Shown here one piece after another: positions 1 through 8,452 of a DNA stretch of 64,000 bases. The notes beneath the pieces were generated by a model. The model was not told where the DNA came from and searched no databases. It was given only the letters and a program-made list of their open reading frames with translations. This DNA comes from Variovorax paradoxus (GTDB lineage Bacteria > Pseudomonadota > Gammaproteobacteria > Burkholderiales > Burkholderiaceae_C). The position numbers and the translations under genes were made by a program. Each line of letters begins with the position of its first letter. The first letter of the stretch is position 1. The DNA is taken from positions 3,222,001-3,286,000 of the forward strand of contig NZ_CP102931.1 of the NCBI RefSeq assembly GCF_024734665.1, written 5' to 3'.

Positions 1-39
1 CATGCGGTGATCGCGGCCGCCAACCAGGGGCTGCTGTAG
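1..39 (+). CDS. 3' end of an unidentified gene
   Basis: Frame 1 is open from the window edge to a TAG at 37-39 and encodes the C-terminal residues HAVIAAANQGLL. The codons look like real coding sequence, but twelve residues are too few to name a family. The rest of the gene lies upstream of the window, so the reading is tentative. Confidence 0.3.
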   Translation, partial: HAVIAAANQGLL

Positions 40-162
40 CCGCGCGCGCCAGTGCGCCACGAGCACATCGGCCCATCGGCCGCTTCTTCCGCGCAAGCAG
101 GTGGCTGCGCCGGGTTGCATCCGACTGGCAGGCCGGTCGGCACGATGCCCATGTCGAGAGCG

Positions 163-537
163 TCACGCTTTCCTTCGCGTCGCGGCTGCCTTGCGACCAG
201 CATACTGCCGGCGTGCGGACGGTGCCGCGGCCAATGCTCCGTGCAGGGTGCGCAGGGCGTCGTTCACCACGGCCCGCCGGGATGGTGTGGCCTCGATGGC
301 TACCGGTGGCGTGTGGGAAACACCGTCCGTGTCCGAACGCCGGAACGCATGCATCGGCGCCATGACCAACGCCCGCCAGTCCTCGGCCCGCATGACGGCA
401 TCCGTTTCGGCGCGGGTCAGTGCGATGCCGTCCTGCAGGATGCGCGATCCGATCGTCTCGAACATTTCGAGCGAATGCAGCCAGATGCCGTACTGCGCCT
501 TGCACAGCGCAAGCGGAAAAGTGAAGCCGGAGTTCAT
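163..537 (-). CDS. small helical protein, possibly phasin-like
   Basis: A protein of 124 residues. The ATG at 537 is preferred over an upstream ATG at 564 because AGAGGA sits about 7 bases before it. The N-terminus (MNSGFTFPLALCKAQYGIW) followed by amphipathic helices, and a basic tail ending ATRRKA, recall the small polyhydroxyalkanoate granule proteins (phasins). No diagnostic motif is present, so this is a resemblance only. It is divergent from phosphoketolase, and a box TTGCG-N4-ATCAA at 601-614 lies in the right place to activate it under low oxygen. It could equally be an unrelated stress protein. Confidence 0.6.
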   Translation of the reverse strand: MNSGFTFPLALCKAQYGIWLHSLEMFETIGSRILQDGIALTRAETDAVMRAEDWRALVMAPMHAFRRSDTDGVSHTPPVAIEATPSRRAVVNDALRTLHGALAAAPSARRQYAGRKAAATRRKA

Positions 538-600
538 GGTGTGTCCTCTTGCCCGAAGGGGCATTCACACGAATGCTGACGCCGCACCGCCCTGCCCGGC

Positions 601-614
601 TTGCGCGGGATCAA
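601..614 (-). promoter_or_regulatory. FNR-type box for the 163-537 gene
   Basis: On the minus strand this reads TTGAT-CCCG-CGCAA, with one perfect FNR half site and one degenerate half. Its centre (607.5) is about 41 bp upstream of a predicted start near 566, with CAGCAT (578-573) as the -10. That is the class II geometry of FNR/ANR activators. The function is inferred from position and from the Crp/Fnr gene at 6059-6811. Confidence 0.5.
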
Positions 615-655
615 GGCAACACAAAGCCACGCTTCCTGTATCGGTTGTTACCGGC

Positions 656-669
656 TTGAGCGACATCAA
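656..669 (+). promoter_or_regulatory. FNR-type box upstream of phosphoketolase
   Basis: TTGAG-CGAC-ATCAA matches the FNR/ANR consensus TTGAT-N4-ATCAA at nine of ten positions. The centre at 662.5 and a CATACT -10 at 691-696 give a start near 703, i.e. class II spacing of about -41. The phosphoketolase ATG follows at 729. Confidence 0.65.
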
Positions 670-728
670 CCCTGCGCACGCTCGCATGCCCATACTGGAA
701 CGTCCGTCCACCCAGAAAGCAGCTCGAC

Positions 729-3101
729 ATGGCCTTCTCCCCTGCACCGGCAATTCCGGACGACGACTTCGCGCTGCTCGATGCCTGGTGGCGCGCCGCC
801 AACTACCTCTCGGCGGGCCAGATCTACCTGATGGACAACCCCCTGCTGCGCGAGAAGCTTGTGCTCTCGCACATCAAGCCGCGCCTGCTGGGGCATTGGG
901 GGACCACGCCGGGCCTGAATTTCATCTACGCGCACATGAACCGCGCCATCAACGCGCGGGACCTCGATGCCATCTTCATCGCGGGTCCGGGCCACGGCGG
1001 GCCGGGCGTGGTCGCCAACACGTACCTCGAAGGGACCTACAGCGAGGTGTATCCCGCCATCGGGCAGGACGCCGAGGGCCTGCAGCGCCTGTTCACTCAG
1101 TTTTCGTTTCCGGGCGGCATTCCGAGCCACGTCGCGCCCGAGACGCCGGGCTCCATCCACGAGGGCGGCGAGCTGGGCTATTCGCTGCTGCACGCCTACG
1201 GAGCGGTGTTCGACAACCCTTCGCTGCTGGCCTGCTGCGTGATCGGCGACGGCGAGGCCGAGACCGGTGCGCTGGCGGCGAGCTGGCACTCCAACAAGTT
1301 CCTGAACCCGCAGCGCGACGGAGCGGTGCTGCCGATCCTGCATCTGAACGGCTACAAGATTGCCGGCCCCACCGTGCTGGCGCGCATCGGCGAGGAAGAA
1401 CTGACGCAGTTGCTGCGTGGCTACGGGCACGAACCGTACTTCGTCGTGGGCGACGAGCCGGCCGGGATGCACAGGCAGATGGCGGCCGTGCTCGATACAG
1501 CGCTGGACAGCATTCGCGCCATCCAGGCCAGCGCCCGCAAGGACGGTTTTCACACGAGGCCGCGCTGGCCCATGATCGTGCTGCGATCTCCCAAGGGCTG
1601 GACCGGACCGCGCCAGGTTGACGGCCTGCAGGTCGAAGGCACCTTCCGCGCGCACCAGGTGCCGCTCACCGACTTTGCAGCCAAGCCCGGCCACGTCGAA
1701 CTGCTCGAACAGTGGCTGCGCAGCTACCGGCCCGAGGAACTGTTCGATGCGCGCGGCGCGCTGCGCCCCGAAATCGCGGCCCTCGCGCCCGTGGGCCTTC
1801 GCCGCATGAGTGCCAATCCGCACGCCAATGGCGGATTGCTGCTGAAGGATCTGACGATGCCGCCCTTCCGCGCACACGCCGTGCCGGTGGTGGCGCCGGG
1901 TGCGGTCGACGCCGAGGCCACGCGCGTCGCGGGCAACTTCCTGCGCGAAGTCATGCGCGCCAATGCGCAAGAGCGCAACTTCCGGGTGATGGGACCTGAC
2001 GAAACCGCGTCGAACCGGCTCGGCGCCCTGTTCGAGGTAACCGAACGCACGACGACCGCCCAGATATGGCCGGGCGACGACCACCTTTCGCCCGATGGCC
2101 GCGTGATGGAAGTGCTGAGCGAACACCTTTGCCAGGGCTGGCTCGAAGGCTACCTGCTGACCGGGCGACACGGCTTCTTCTCGTGCTACGAGGCCTTCAT
2201 CCACATCATCGACTCGATGTTCAACCAGCATGCCAAGTGGCTGAAGGTTGCGCGCGGCATCGGGTGGCGGCGGCCCGTAGCGTCGCTGAACTACCTGCTC
2301 ACGAGCCATGTCTGGCGCCAGGACCACAACGGCTTCAGCCACCAGGACCCGGGCTTTCTCGATCACGTGGTCAACAAGAAGGCCGAGGTGGTGCGCGTGT
2401 ACCTGCCGCCGGACGCCAACACCCTGCTCTCGGTGACTGACCATTGCCTGCGCAGCCGCGACTACGTGAACGTCATCGTGGCCGGCAAGCAGCCCGCGCC
2501 GCAGTGGCTGGACATCGATGCCGCGGTGCGCCATTGCGCCACGGGCCTGGGCATCTGGGAATGGGCTTGCAACGACGAAGGCGGCACGCCCGACGTGGTC
2601 ATGGCCTGCGCCGGCGACGTGCCCACGCTGGAGACGATGGCAGCCGTCGACCTGCTGCGCGAAAAGGTGCCGCAGCTGAAGGTGCGGGTGGTGAACGTGG
2701 TCGACCTGATGGCGCTGCAGTCGCCGGCCGCGCACCCGCACGGCCTTTCCGATGCCGACTTCGACGCCATCTTCACTACCGACAGGCCGGTGATCTTCGC
2801 GTTCCACGGCTACCCGGCGCTGATTCACCGGCTGATCTACAAGCGGCGCAACCACCCCGGCTTCCACGTCCACGGCTATTGCGAGGAAGGCACCACCACC
2901 ACGCCATTCGACATGACGGTGCTCAACCGGCTGGATCGCTTTCACCTGGCCGCCGATGCCATAGCACGCGTGCCGCGTCTGTGCGACAGCACGGGGCATG
3001 TGCAGCAGCATCTGCGCGACAGGCTGCTGGAGCACCGGGCCTACATCACCCGCCACGGCCGGGACATGCCGGAGATCGAGAACTGGCGCTGGACGCGGTA
3101 G
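729..3101 (+). CDS. xfp: phosphoketolase (Xfp family)
   Basis: A full-length thiamine-diphosphate phosphoketolase of 790 residues. It cleaves xylulose 5-phosphate and/or fructose 6-phosphate with phosphate to acetyl phosphate and an aldose phosphate, in the cytoplasm. Family hallmarks are visible: [19 protein letters not shown] near residue 60, GPGHGGPG near residue 85, the cofactor-binding GDGEAETG near residue 175, and the C-terminal VNVVDLM and FAFHGYP segments. The route would give acetyl phosphate/ATP without oxygen, which fits the FNR box at 656-669. No acetate kinase or phosphotransacetylase gene is seen in the window; either could lie just upstream. The substrate preference cannot be told from sequence. 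Confidence 0.95.
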   Translation: MAFSPAPAIPDDDFALLDAWWRAANYLSAGQIYLMDNPLLREKLVLSHIKPRLLGHWGTTPGLNFIYAHMNRAINARDLDAIFIAGPGHGGPGVVANTYLEGTYSEVYPAIGQDAEGLQRLFTQFSFPGGIPSHVAPETPGSIHEGGELGYSLLHAYGAVFDNPSLLACCVIGDGEAETGALAASWHSNKFLNPQRDGAVLPILHLNGYKIAGPTVLARIGEEELTQLLRGYGHEPYFVVGDEPAGMHRQMAAVLDTALDSIRAIQASARKDGFHTRPRWPMIVLRSPKGWTGPRQVDGLQVEGTFRAHQVPLTDFAAKPGHVELLEQWLRSYRPEELFDARGALRPEIAALAPVGLRRMSANPHANGGLLLKDLTMPPFRAHAVPVVAPGAVDAEATRVAGNFLREVMRANAQERNFRVMGPDETASNRLGALFEVTERTTTAQIWPGDDHLSPDGRVMEVLSEHLCQGWLEGYLLTGRHGFFSCYEAFIHIIDSMFNQHAKWLKVARGIGWRRPVASLNYLLTSHVWRQDHNGFSHQDPGFLDHVVNKKAEVVRVYLPPDANTLLSVTDHCLRSRDYVNVIVAGKQPAPQWLDIDAAVRHCATGLGIWEWACNDEGGTPDVVMACAGDVPTLETMAAVDLLREKVPQLKVRVVNVVDLMALQSPAAHPHGLSDADFDAIFTTDRPVIFAFHGYPALIHRLIYKRRNHPGFHVHGYCEEGTTTTPFDMTVLNRLDRFHLAADAIARVPRLCDSTGHVQQHLRDRLLEHRAYITRHGRDMPEIENWRWTR

Positions 3102-3165
3102 CCAACGACAGGGCTGCAAGGGGTGCCGTCGGCGAAGCGTGCGTGCTACGCTCGCCCCCGATTCA

Positions 3166-3182
3166 GAATGTTTACAACATTC
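3166..3182. promoter_or_regulatory. 17-bp perfect palindrome before the response regulator
   Basis: GAATGTT-TAC-AACATTC has seven-base arms that pair perfectly around three bases. It lies 23 bp upstream of the response regulator ATG, in the only non-coding gap of this strand between 3102 and 3205. It is a likely operator, perhaps for autoregulation by the regulator it precedes. Confidence 0.55.
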
Positions 3183-3205
3183 GTGCTTTATTTCCTTGCC
3201 CACGC

Positions 3206-3934
3206 ATGAAACCTGCCTCCCACATCGCGGTGCTCGACGACGAGGTCGACATCACGCTGCTGCTGGCCAACTACCTGCAGGGCCACGGCTTTCGTGTGAC
3301 CCAGGTCCATAACGGCCGCAGCCTCATGACGCTGATGGACACCGATCCCGCAGACCTCGTGCTGCTCGATCTCGGCCTGCCCGGCGAAGACGGCTTCACC
3401 ATTGCGCGCCGCGTGCGCGAAAGCTGGCGCTGCGGCCTCGTCATCGTCACGGGCCGAGGCGATGCGGTGGACAAAGTTGTGGGCCTGGAGGTGGGCGCCG
3501 ACGACTACGTGACCAAGCCCTTCGACCTTCGCGAACTGGTGGCGCGCGTGAAGGCGGTGCTGCGCCGGCTCACGCCCGAGACACCCGCGTCCCCGGCGCC
3601 CGTTGCAGCTTCTCCCGACAAGCTGAGCTTCGCCGGCTGGCAGCTCGACACCGCCGCGCGCAGCCTCAGGAATCCGCAAGGCGAGCAAGTGCCCCTGACC
3701 GGGGGCGAGTTCGACCTGCTGCAGGCCTTTGCCCGCCATCCCGGCCGTGTGCTGTCGCGCGACTTCCTGCTCGAGCAGACACGCGGTCGCGAAGCCGCCC
3801 CCTTCGACCGCACGATCGACGTGCAGGTCGGCCGGCTGCGCAAGAAGATCGAGGCGGACGCCGACGATCCGCAGCTCATCAAGTCGGTGCGAGGCGCTGG
3901 CTACATCCTGGTGCCGCCGGTTTCCCATGGCTGA
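3206..3934 (+). CDS. OmpR/PhoB-family response regulator
   Basis: A protein of 242 residues. The receiver domain (about 5-120) has the phosphoacceptor Asp55 in LVLLDLGLPGEDG and the conserved Lys104 in VTKPF. The C-terminal winged helix (about 145-238) ends with the RTIDVQVGRLRKKIE and VRGAGYIL signature of OmpR-type DNA binding. The ATG at 3206 is chosen because the receiver begins right after it. The stop overlaps the start of the hybrid kinase by 8 bases, so the two are co-translated and are probably partners. The palindrome at 3166-3182 may be its own site. The target genes are unknown. Confidence 0.93.
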   Translation: MKPASHIAVLDDEVDITLLLANYLQGHGFRVTQVHNGRSLMTLMDTDPADLVLLDLGLPGEDGFTIARRVRESWRCGLVIVTGRGDAVDKVVGLEVGADDYVTKPFDLRELVARVKAVLRRLTPETPASPAPVAASPDKLSFAGWQLDTAARSLRNPQGEQVPLTGGEFDLLQAFARHPGRVLSRDFLLEQTRGREAAPFDRTIDVQVGRLRKKIEADADDPQLIKSVRGAGYILVPPVSHG

Positions 3935-6041
3935 CGCTGCAGGCAACCCGCCCTTCCTGCCCGACGTGCCCATCCAGGGCTTGCCGTCGGGCATCGAGGA
4001 AGGCAGCGTGTTCCGCTCGCTCTTCATCGCCTACCCAGATTCGCTGCTGCTGGTAGACCAGTCCGGCAGCATCATGCTCGCCAACCCCTCGGCAGCCGCG
4101 CTGCTGGGCTATGCGGTGGAAGAACTGGTGGGCCTGAACGTCGATGTGCTCGTGCCCGACAGCATCCGCCCGCGCCATGCCTCTTACCGTGAAGCCTATG
4201 GCCGCTCCCCCCGCCCGCGCCCCATGGGCACGCAGATGGAGCTGGTGGCCAAGCGAAAGGATGGCAGCGAGGTCATGGTCGAGATCGCGCTCAGCCCGCT
4301 GCAGAACCATGGCCTGCCCTTCGTCGTGGCCGCCATCCGCGACATCGGCGCCTACCCGCGCGTGAAGCAGGCGCTGCAGCGCGCCCGTTACAGCGAACAC
4401 CTGGCCCAGTTGGGGCGCCTGGCGGTCGACACGCGCGACCTGCAGGTGGTGCTCGAGCATGTGCCGGAAATCATCACAACGGCCTTGCAAGTCGAGGTCG
4501 CGATGGTGTGGCTGCTCGACAGCAACGGCCTCGAGTTTCGCGTAGTCAGCGGTATCGGCCTGATCGCCGGTGAAGAGATAGGTTCGCGCATTGCCAACCG
4601 CCCCGACACCCCGCCGGGTTTCGCGCTCTCCCAAGGGCGGCCGGTCGTGGTGCCGGACTATGGCAAGGAACATCGCTTTGCCGTGCCCCAGGCCTACCTC
4701 GACGCCGGACTGGTCAGCGCACTCGCGGTGCCGCTGTCTGACCGGGGACGGGTAATCGGCATGCTGTCGGTGCGCTCGACGGAGTCCAAGCGCTTCGGCG
4801 ACGAAGAAGTGCGCTTTCTCGAATCGCTTTCCAGCCTGCTTGCCACCAGCCTGCAGCGCGTGCAGACCGAGGAGGCGCTCAACCATGCGCAGCGGCTCGA
4901 AAGCGTCGGCCAGCTCACGGGCGGCATCGCGCACGATTTCAACAACCTGTTGACCATCATCCAGGGCAACCTCCAGGTCCTGGAAGAAATGCCCGCACTT
5001 GCGCAGGACAGTTACGCCCAGCAGTTGCTGGGTGCTGCCACACGCGCCACGCGACGAGGAGCCGAACTCACCGGCAAGCTGCTGGCGTTTTCGCGCCGGC
5101 AGATGCTGCAGCCGATCGCCGTCGACACACATGCGCTGCTGCACTCCCTGGCCGACATGCTGCGGCGCACGCTGGACCAGCGCATTCGCATCGAAATCGA
5201 CACCGCGCCTGGTTGTCCGCCTGTGGTGGCAGACGCGGGGCAGCTGGAATCGGCGCTGCTCAACATTGCGATCAATGCGCGTGACGCCATGCCCGAGGGC
5301 GGCACGCTGCGTTTTCGCACCGAGCTGTGCGGTGCGTTGCCGGAGGCACTGCGCAGCGAACGCAACGACCCGAACAGCAACGCAGCCGCGCGCTTCGTCG
5401 CAATCTCCATCGCCGACAGCGGCACGGGCATGTCCGAGGAGGTGAAGGAGCGAGCCTTCGAGCCCTTCTTCACCACCAAGGAGGCCGGCCGCGGTACCGG
5501 ACTGGGCCTGAGCACGGTGCACGGCTTCGTCAATCAGTCTCGGGGCGCGGTCGCGATCGATAGCAAGGCGGGCCGGGGCACTACCGTGACGCTCTACCTG
5601 CCGCAACAGGAAGAGGCCGGACCGCCAGCCACCGAGGACGAACGTGCCGACGAAACGATCCCGCCCGGCTTGCGTGTGATGCTGGTCGAGGACGACGCGG
5701 AGGTGCGCAAGGTGGTGCACACCTTCCTTGCCACGCTGGGCTGCGATGTTGTCACGGCTGCCACGGCCGAGCAGGCGTTGTCGGCGCTGGACGCAGGCGC
5801 CGGGCCTTTCGACCTCCTGCTGAGCGACATCGCCCTGGGCGCCGGCATGCGAGGCACGCGGCTGGCCATCGAGGCGCAGCAGCGCTTTCCCCGGCTGGCG
5901 GTGTTGCTGATGTCGGGCTTCTCGTCCGAGTTGCTGGATGCCGACCGAGAGGTGCCGCAGAGCTGGGAACTGCTGCGCAAACCCTACTCGCGCTCCGAAC
6001 TGGCGCGCGCCATGGCCAAGGTGCTGGCCGGCCACGCCTGA
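3927..6041 (+). CDS. PAS-GAF hybrid sensor histidine kinase
   Basis: A soluble kinase of 704 residues without membrane segments. In order: a PAS domain (about 25-140; PDSLLLVDQSGSIMLANPSA), a GAF domain (about 165-320), a HisKA dimerisation box with phosphoacceptor His336 in GGIAHDFNNLL, a HATPase domain (N box INARDAMPEGG; G boxes DSGTGM and GTGLGLSTVHG), and a C-terminal receiver with Asp634 in LLLSDIAL. PAS and GAF domains often bind flavin, haem or small ligands, so a cytoplasmic redox or oxygen cue is plausible, but no ligand residue can be assigned. It overlaps the OmpR-type regulator and lies between phosphoketolase and the Crp/Fnr gene. Confidence 0.93.
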   Translation: MADAAGNPPFLPDVPIQGLPSGIEEGSVFRSLFIAYPDSLLLVDQSGSIMLANPSAAALLGYAVEELVGLNVDVLVPDSIRPRHASYREAYGRSPRPRPMGTQMELVAKRKDGSEVMVEIALSPLQNHGLPFVVAAIRDIGAYPRVKQALQRARYSEHLAQLGRLAVDTRDLQVVLEHVPEIITTALQVEVAMVWLLDSNGLEFRVVSGIGLIAGEEIGSRIANRPDTPPGFALSQGRPVVVPDYGKEHRFAVPQAYLDAGLVSALAVPLSDRGRVIGMLSVRSTESKRFGDEEVRFLESLSSLLATSLQRVQTEEALNHAQRLESVGQLTGGIAHDFNNLLTIIQGNLQVLEEMPALAQDSYAQQLLGAATRATRRGAELTGKLLAFSRRQMLQPIAVDTHALLHSLADMLRRTLDQRIRIEIDTAPGCPPVVADAGQLESALLNIAINARDAMPEGGTLRFRTELCGALPEALRSERNDPNSNAAARFVAISIADSGTGMSEEVKERAFEPFFTTKEAGRGTGLGLSTVHGFVNQSRGAVAIDSKAGRGTTVTLYLPQQEEAGPPATEDERADETIPPGLRVMLVEDDAEVRKVVHTFLATLGCDVVTAATAEQALSALDAGAGPFDLLLSDIALGAGMRGTRLAIEAQQRFPRLAVLLMSGFSSELLDADREVPQSWELLRKPYSRSELARAMAKVLAGHA

Positions 6042-6058
6042 ACGCGTGGCTGCGACTT

Positions 6059-6811
6059 TTACTGGAGCATTGCGGGTGCAGGTGCCAGGCAGCGCTGCAC
6101 GAAGGCCGACAGTGCGCCGACGTCGGGAATCTGCACATCGCGGCGCCCCTTGGTGGCAAAACCGATGACGTTGTCGCGCGCCAGCCGCGACAGCGCGCGG
6201 CTCACGCTCTCGAGCGTCATGCCCAGGTAGTTGCCGATCTCGGCGCGCGTCATGCGCAGGGTGATCTCGTCGGTGCGCATGCCGCGCTCGGCCAGCGTCT
6301 CCGCCCAGTAGCGCAGGAAGTCGGCCACGCGGGCGTCGGCCGGCAGTGTGCAGACGGACATCAGCGAGTCCCGGTCGTGCGAGATCTCCCGGCTCATGGC
6401 AGTGTGCAGAACTTGCAGCAAGCCGGGATGCGTGACGCAGGCGGCCAGCAGGGCCTCGTATGACACCACCCAGATTTCGCCGGTATCCATGGCCACCGCA
6501 TCGCATGAATAGCGGCTGCCCGCGATGCCGTCGAAGCCGAGCCAGTCACCGCGGAACTTGAGACCCACCACCTGCTCGCGCCCGTCGGCCGAGAGATTCA
6601 CGATCTTGAAGAAGCCCGAGTTCAGGATGTAGAGATTGCCGAAGCGCTCGCCCGCCTGGTAGATCGTGTCGCCCGTGTGCACCACACGGCGCTGCGGCTT
6701 GAGTTGCTCGGCAAGCAGCTTCAGCGTATCGCCGGTGCTCCGGTCCGCGCACTCCCGGCCGATGGTCGGCAGGACCGGTGTGGTCTTCGAGGAAGTGGCG
6801 GTATTGAGCAT
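6059..6811 (-). CDS. Crp/Fnr-family regulator without the Fe-S cysteine cluster
   Basis: A protein of 250 residues. The ATG at 6811 is preceded by AAGGAG and starts a normal-length Crp/Fnr protein; the longer open frame to 7258 is not needed. A cyclic-nucleotide-type beta barrel (about 35-130) is followed by a dimer helix and a winged helix. The recognition helix LESVSRALSRL carries Glu201, Ser204 and Arg205, the E-xx-SR pattern of FNR that reads TTGAT. The N-terminus has only one cysteine (Cys21), and Cys103 is near the place of FNR Cys122. The four ligands of a classical FNR [4Fe-4S] cluster are therefore not present, and a DNR-like or other sensing mode is more likely. It is the obvious candidate to read the FNR boxes in this window. 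Confidence 0.9.
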   Translation of the reverse strand: MLNTATSSKTTPVLPTIGRECADRSTGDTLKLLAEQLKPQRRVVHTGDTIYQAGERFGNLYILNSGFFKIVNLSADGREQVVGLKFRGDWLGFDGIAGSRYSCDAVAMDTGEIWVVSYEALLAACVTHPGLLQVLHTAMSREISHDRDSLMSVCTLPADARVADFLRYWAETLAERGMRTDEITLRMTRAEIGNYLGMTLESVSRALSRLARDNVIGFATKGRRDVQIPDVGALSAFVQRCLAPAPAMLQ

Positions 6812-6980
6812 CTGGACTCCTTGGTGATCTGTCGCGTGTCGATGGATGGATGCTAGGAAGCCCTCGGCAACGCAATGACAACGGTCGGAATCGGTGGGTA
6901 ACGCTCGGTGAATGAAGTGTGTCCGGCGTGTATCAACGGCATTCGGCGTGCTGCAAGTCACGCGGGACACGCCCTGTGCC

Positions 6981-6994
6981 TTGACCTGCATCAA
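6981..6994 (+). promoter_or_regulatory. FNR-type box with -10 upstream of the carbamoyltransferase-like/BON genes
   Basis: TTGAC-CTGC-ATCAA differs from the FNR consensus at one position. With TAACCT at 7016-7021 as the -10 the start falls near 7028, about 41 bp from the box centre. It lies in the 236-bp divergent region between the Crp/Fnr gene and the 7048 gene; the rest of that region shows no other clear signal. Confidence 0.65.
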
Positions 6995-7047
6995 GTCCGC
7001 GACCGTTGTCGTCTCTAACCTTGGCGAGTCACACATTGACCATTGCC

Positions 7048-7551
7048 ATGCCCCTTTCCAACAACGCCCGCAGTCCCGAGGCCGAGCCGCAGCTCTCTCC
7101 CCTGAACGTGGCGAGCCTGCTGTGCCACGCGCGCATCCTCCAGCGCGCCTCGCTGGACGGGACCACCCGCCAGCTGCTGCGCGGCAAGAACCTGGGGCTG
7201 CTGTGCGAAACGCAGCCCGACGAGGCTCAAGCGCTGTTCCGCCGTGCCGCGGAGGCATTGGGCGCCCACGTAGCCGTCATGCGCTCGAGCCTGTCGTCAG
7301 CAAGTACGCCGCAGGAAGTGCAGCACACCGCCCGCATGCTCGGCCGCCTCTACGAGGCCGTGGAGTGCCAGGGCCTGGAGCCCGTGCTCGTTCAACAGAT
7401 CGGCCAGCATGCCGGGATTCCGGTCTTCGATGGTGCCGCCATGCGAGGCCATCCGGCCGAGCAACTGGCCGGGCTTCTCGGAGACAAGACCCCGCTGGCC
7501 GACAACCGGTGCTTCGTGCTCCAGGCCCTGCTGCTGGACGCCATCGCCTGA
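7048..7551 (+). CDS. carbamoyltransferase N-domain-like protein, probably non-catalytic
   Basis: A protein of 167 residues that follows the carbamoyl-phosphate domain of ornithine carbamoyltransferase: LLRGKNLGLLCE (compare LTGKNIALIFE), ALGAHVAVM, TARMLGRLYEAVECQG (compare TARVLGRMYDGIQYRG), AGIPVFDGA and HPAEQLAGLLGD. The signature STRTR that binds carbamoyl phosphate is replaced by QPDEAQ, the RG arginine is absent, and the whole ornithine domain is missing. It is therefore unlikely to be an active transferase; a binding or regulatory role is possible. The ATG at 7048 lacks a strong ribosome site; a TTG at 7006 in the same frame is the alternative. It is followed by the BON gene and preceded by an FNR box. 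Confidence 0.75.
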   Translation: MPLSNNARSPEAEPQLSPLNVASLLCHARILQRASLDGTTRQLLRGKNLGLLCETQPDEAQALFRRAAEALGAHVAVMRSSLSSASTPQEVQHTARMLGRLYEAVECQGLEPVLVQQIGQHAGIPVFDGAAMRGHPAEQLAGLLGDKTPLADNRCFVLQALLLDAIA

Positions 7552-7604
7552 GCCGCCGGGCCCGAGGCAACTGCCCTTCCATTCATTCACCGCAAGGAAT
7601 CTTC

Positions 7605-8258
7605 ATGAAGACCGATACCCAATTGCGCAACGACATCCAGGCCGAGCTGACCTGGGCGCCCGAGGTCAAGACCTCCGACGTCGGCGTGATCGTCAAGGAC
7701 GGCGTGGTCACCCTCACAGGCCACCTCGCCAGCCACGCCGAGAAGTACGCCGTCGAGCGCGCCGTGCAGCGCGTGCATGGTGTCAAGGCGCTGGCCGTCG
7801 AATTGACGGTGAAGCTGCCCTTCGACAACCAGCGCACCGATGCCGACATAGCCATGGCGGTCGAATGTGCACTCGACTGGAACGCGCTCGTTCCCGACGA
7901 CAAGATCCAGCCCCTGGTGGAAAACGGCTGGATCACGCTGGCTGGCGAAGTCGAGTGGGGATATCAGCGCAGCGCCGCCGAAAGCGCAGTGCGCGACCTG
8001 ATGGGGGTGACCGGCGTGTCGAACCTCGTGAAAGTCAAGCCGAAGGTGAGCCCTGCCGACGTCGAGAAGAAGATTCACGACGCGCTTTCGCGCCAGGCCG
8101 ACCGCGAAGCCCGCCAGCTCGCCATCACGGTCGACGGCTCGCAGGTCACGCTGCGCGGCACGGTCCACTCCTGGACCGAGCGCGATGCGGTGCAGGGTGC
8201 CGCGTGGGCCACGCCAGGCGTCACTGTGGTGGTGAATGACCTGCTGGTGGACGCCTGA
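7605..8258 (+). CDS. triple BON-domain protein
   Basis: A protein of 217 residues built of three BON domains (about 3-70, 76-142 and 146-217), each with the alpha-beta pattern ending in glycine-rich turns such as DGVVTLTGHLASHAEK, NGWITLAGEVEW and GSQVTLRGTVHSW. BON proteins are linked to envelope or osmotic stress and membrane binding, but this one has no signal peptide, so it is probably cytoplasmic. The start has AAGGAA upstream. It lies 53 bp after the carbamoyltransferase-like gene and is likely in the same low-oxygen-induced transcript. Confidence 0.9.
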   Translation: MKTDTQLRNDIQAELTWAPEVKTSDVGVIVKDGVVTLTGHLASHAEKYAVERAVQRVHGVKALAVELTVKLPFDNQRTDADIAMAVECALDWNALVPDDKIQPLVENGWITLAGEVEWGYQRSAAESAVRDLMGVTGVSNLVKVKPKVSPADVEKKIHDALSRQADREARQLAITVDGSQVTLRGTVHSWTERDAVQGAAWATPGVTVVVNDLLVDA

Positions 8259-8452
8259 GGCGGCAACGCCCGGGCTGTCTTTTGAGCGAGTCCTGCCGTG
8301 AATGCCGCACTGCCGCCACTCGAACTGGAGCAATGCAACATCTCCGGGCCCGGCTCCGGGGGAACAGGCTATCGCGCGGGGGCGCAATTCGCGGTAGCTG
8401 CGGGTAGTCAAGTGCATTGCAGCCCCCTCTTCGCACTGGCGCCCCAGTGGCC
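8259..8452. other. convergent intergenic stretch, nothing assigned
   Basis: This gap of 194 bp separates the convergent BON and universal stress genes. No credible gene, and no hairpin followed by a T run, was recognised in it. Confidence 0.5.

Noticed and set aside
666..3203. Long minus-strand frame opposite phosphoketolase
   Set aside because: The plus-strand frame is a clear phosphoketolase and the minus frame has only shadow-like composition.
3879..6506. Long minus-strand frame across the hybrid kinase and the Crp/Fnr gene
   Set aside because: It covers two well-identified proteins in other frames and has no domain likeness.
6812..7258. N-terminal extension of the Crp/Fnr gene to an upstream ATG
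   Set aside because: The ATG at 6811 has a strong AAGGAG and yields the normal family length; the extra sequence covers the divergent promoter region.
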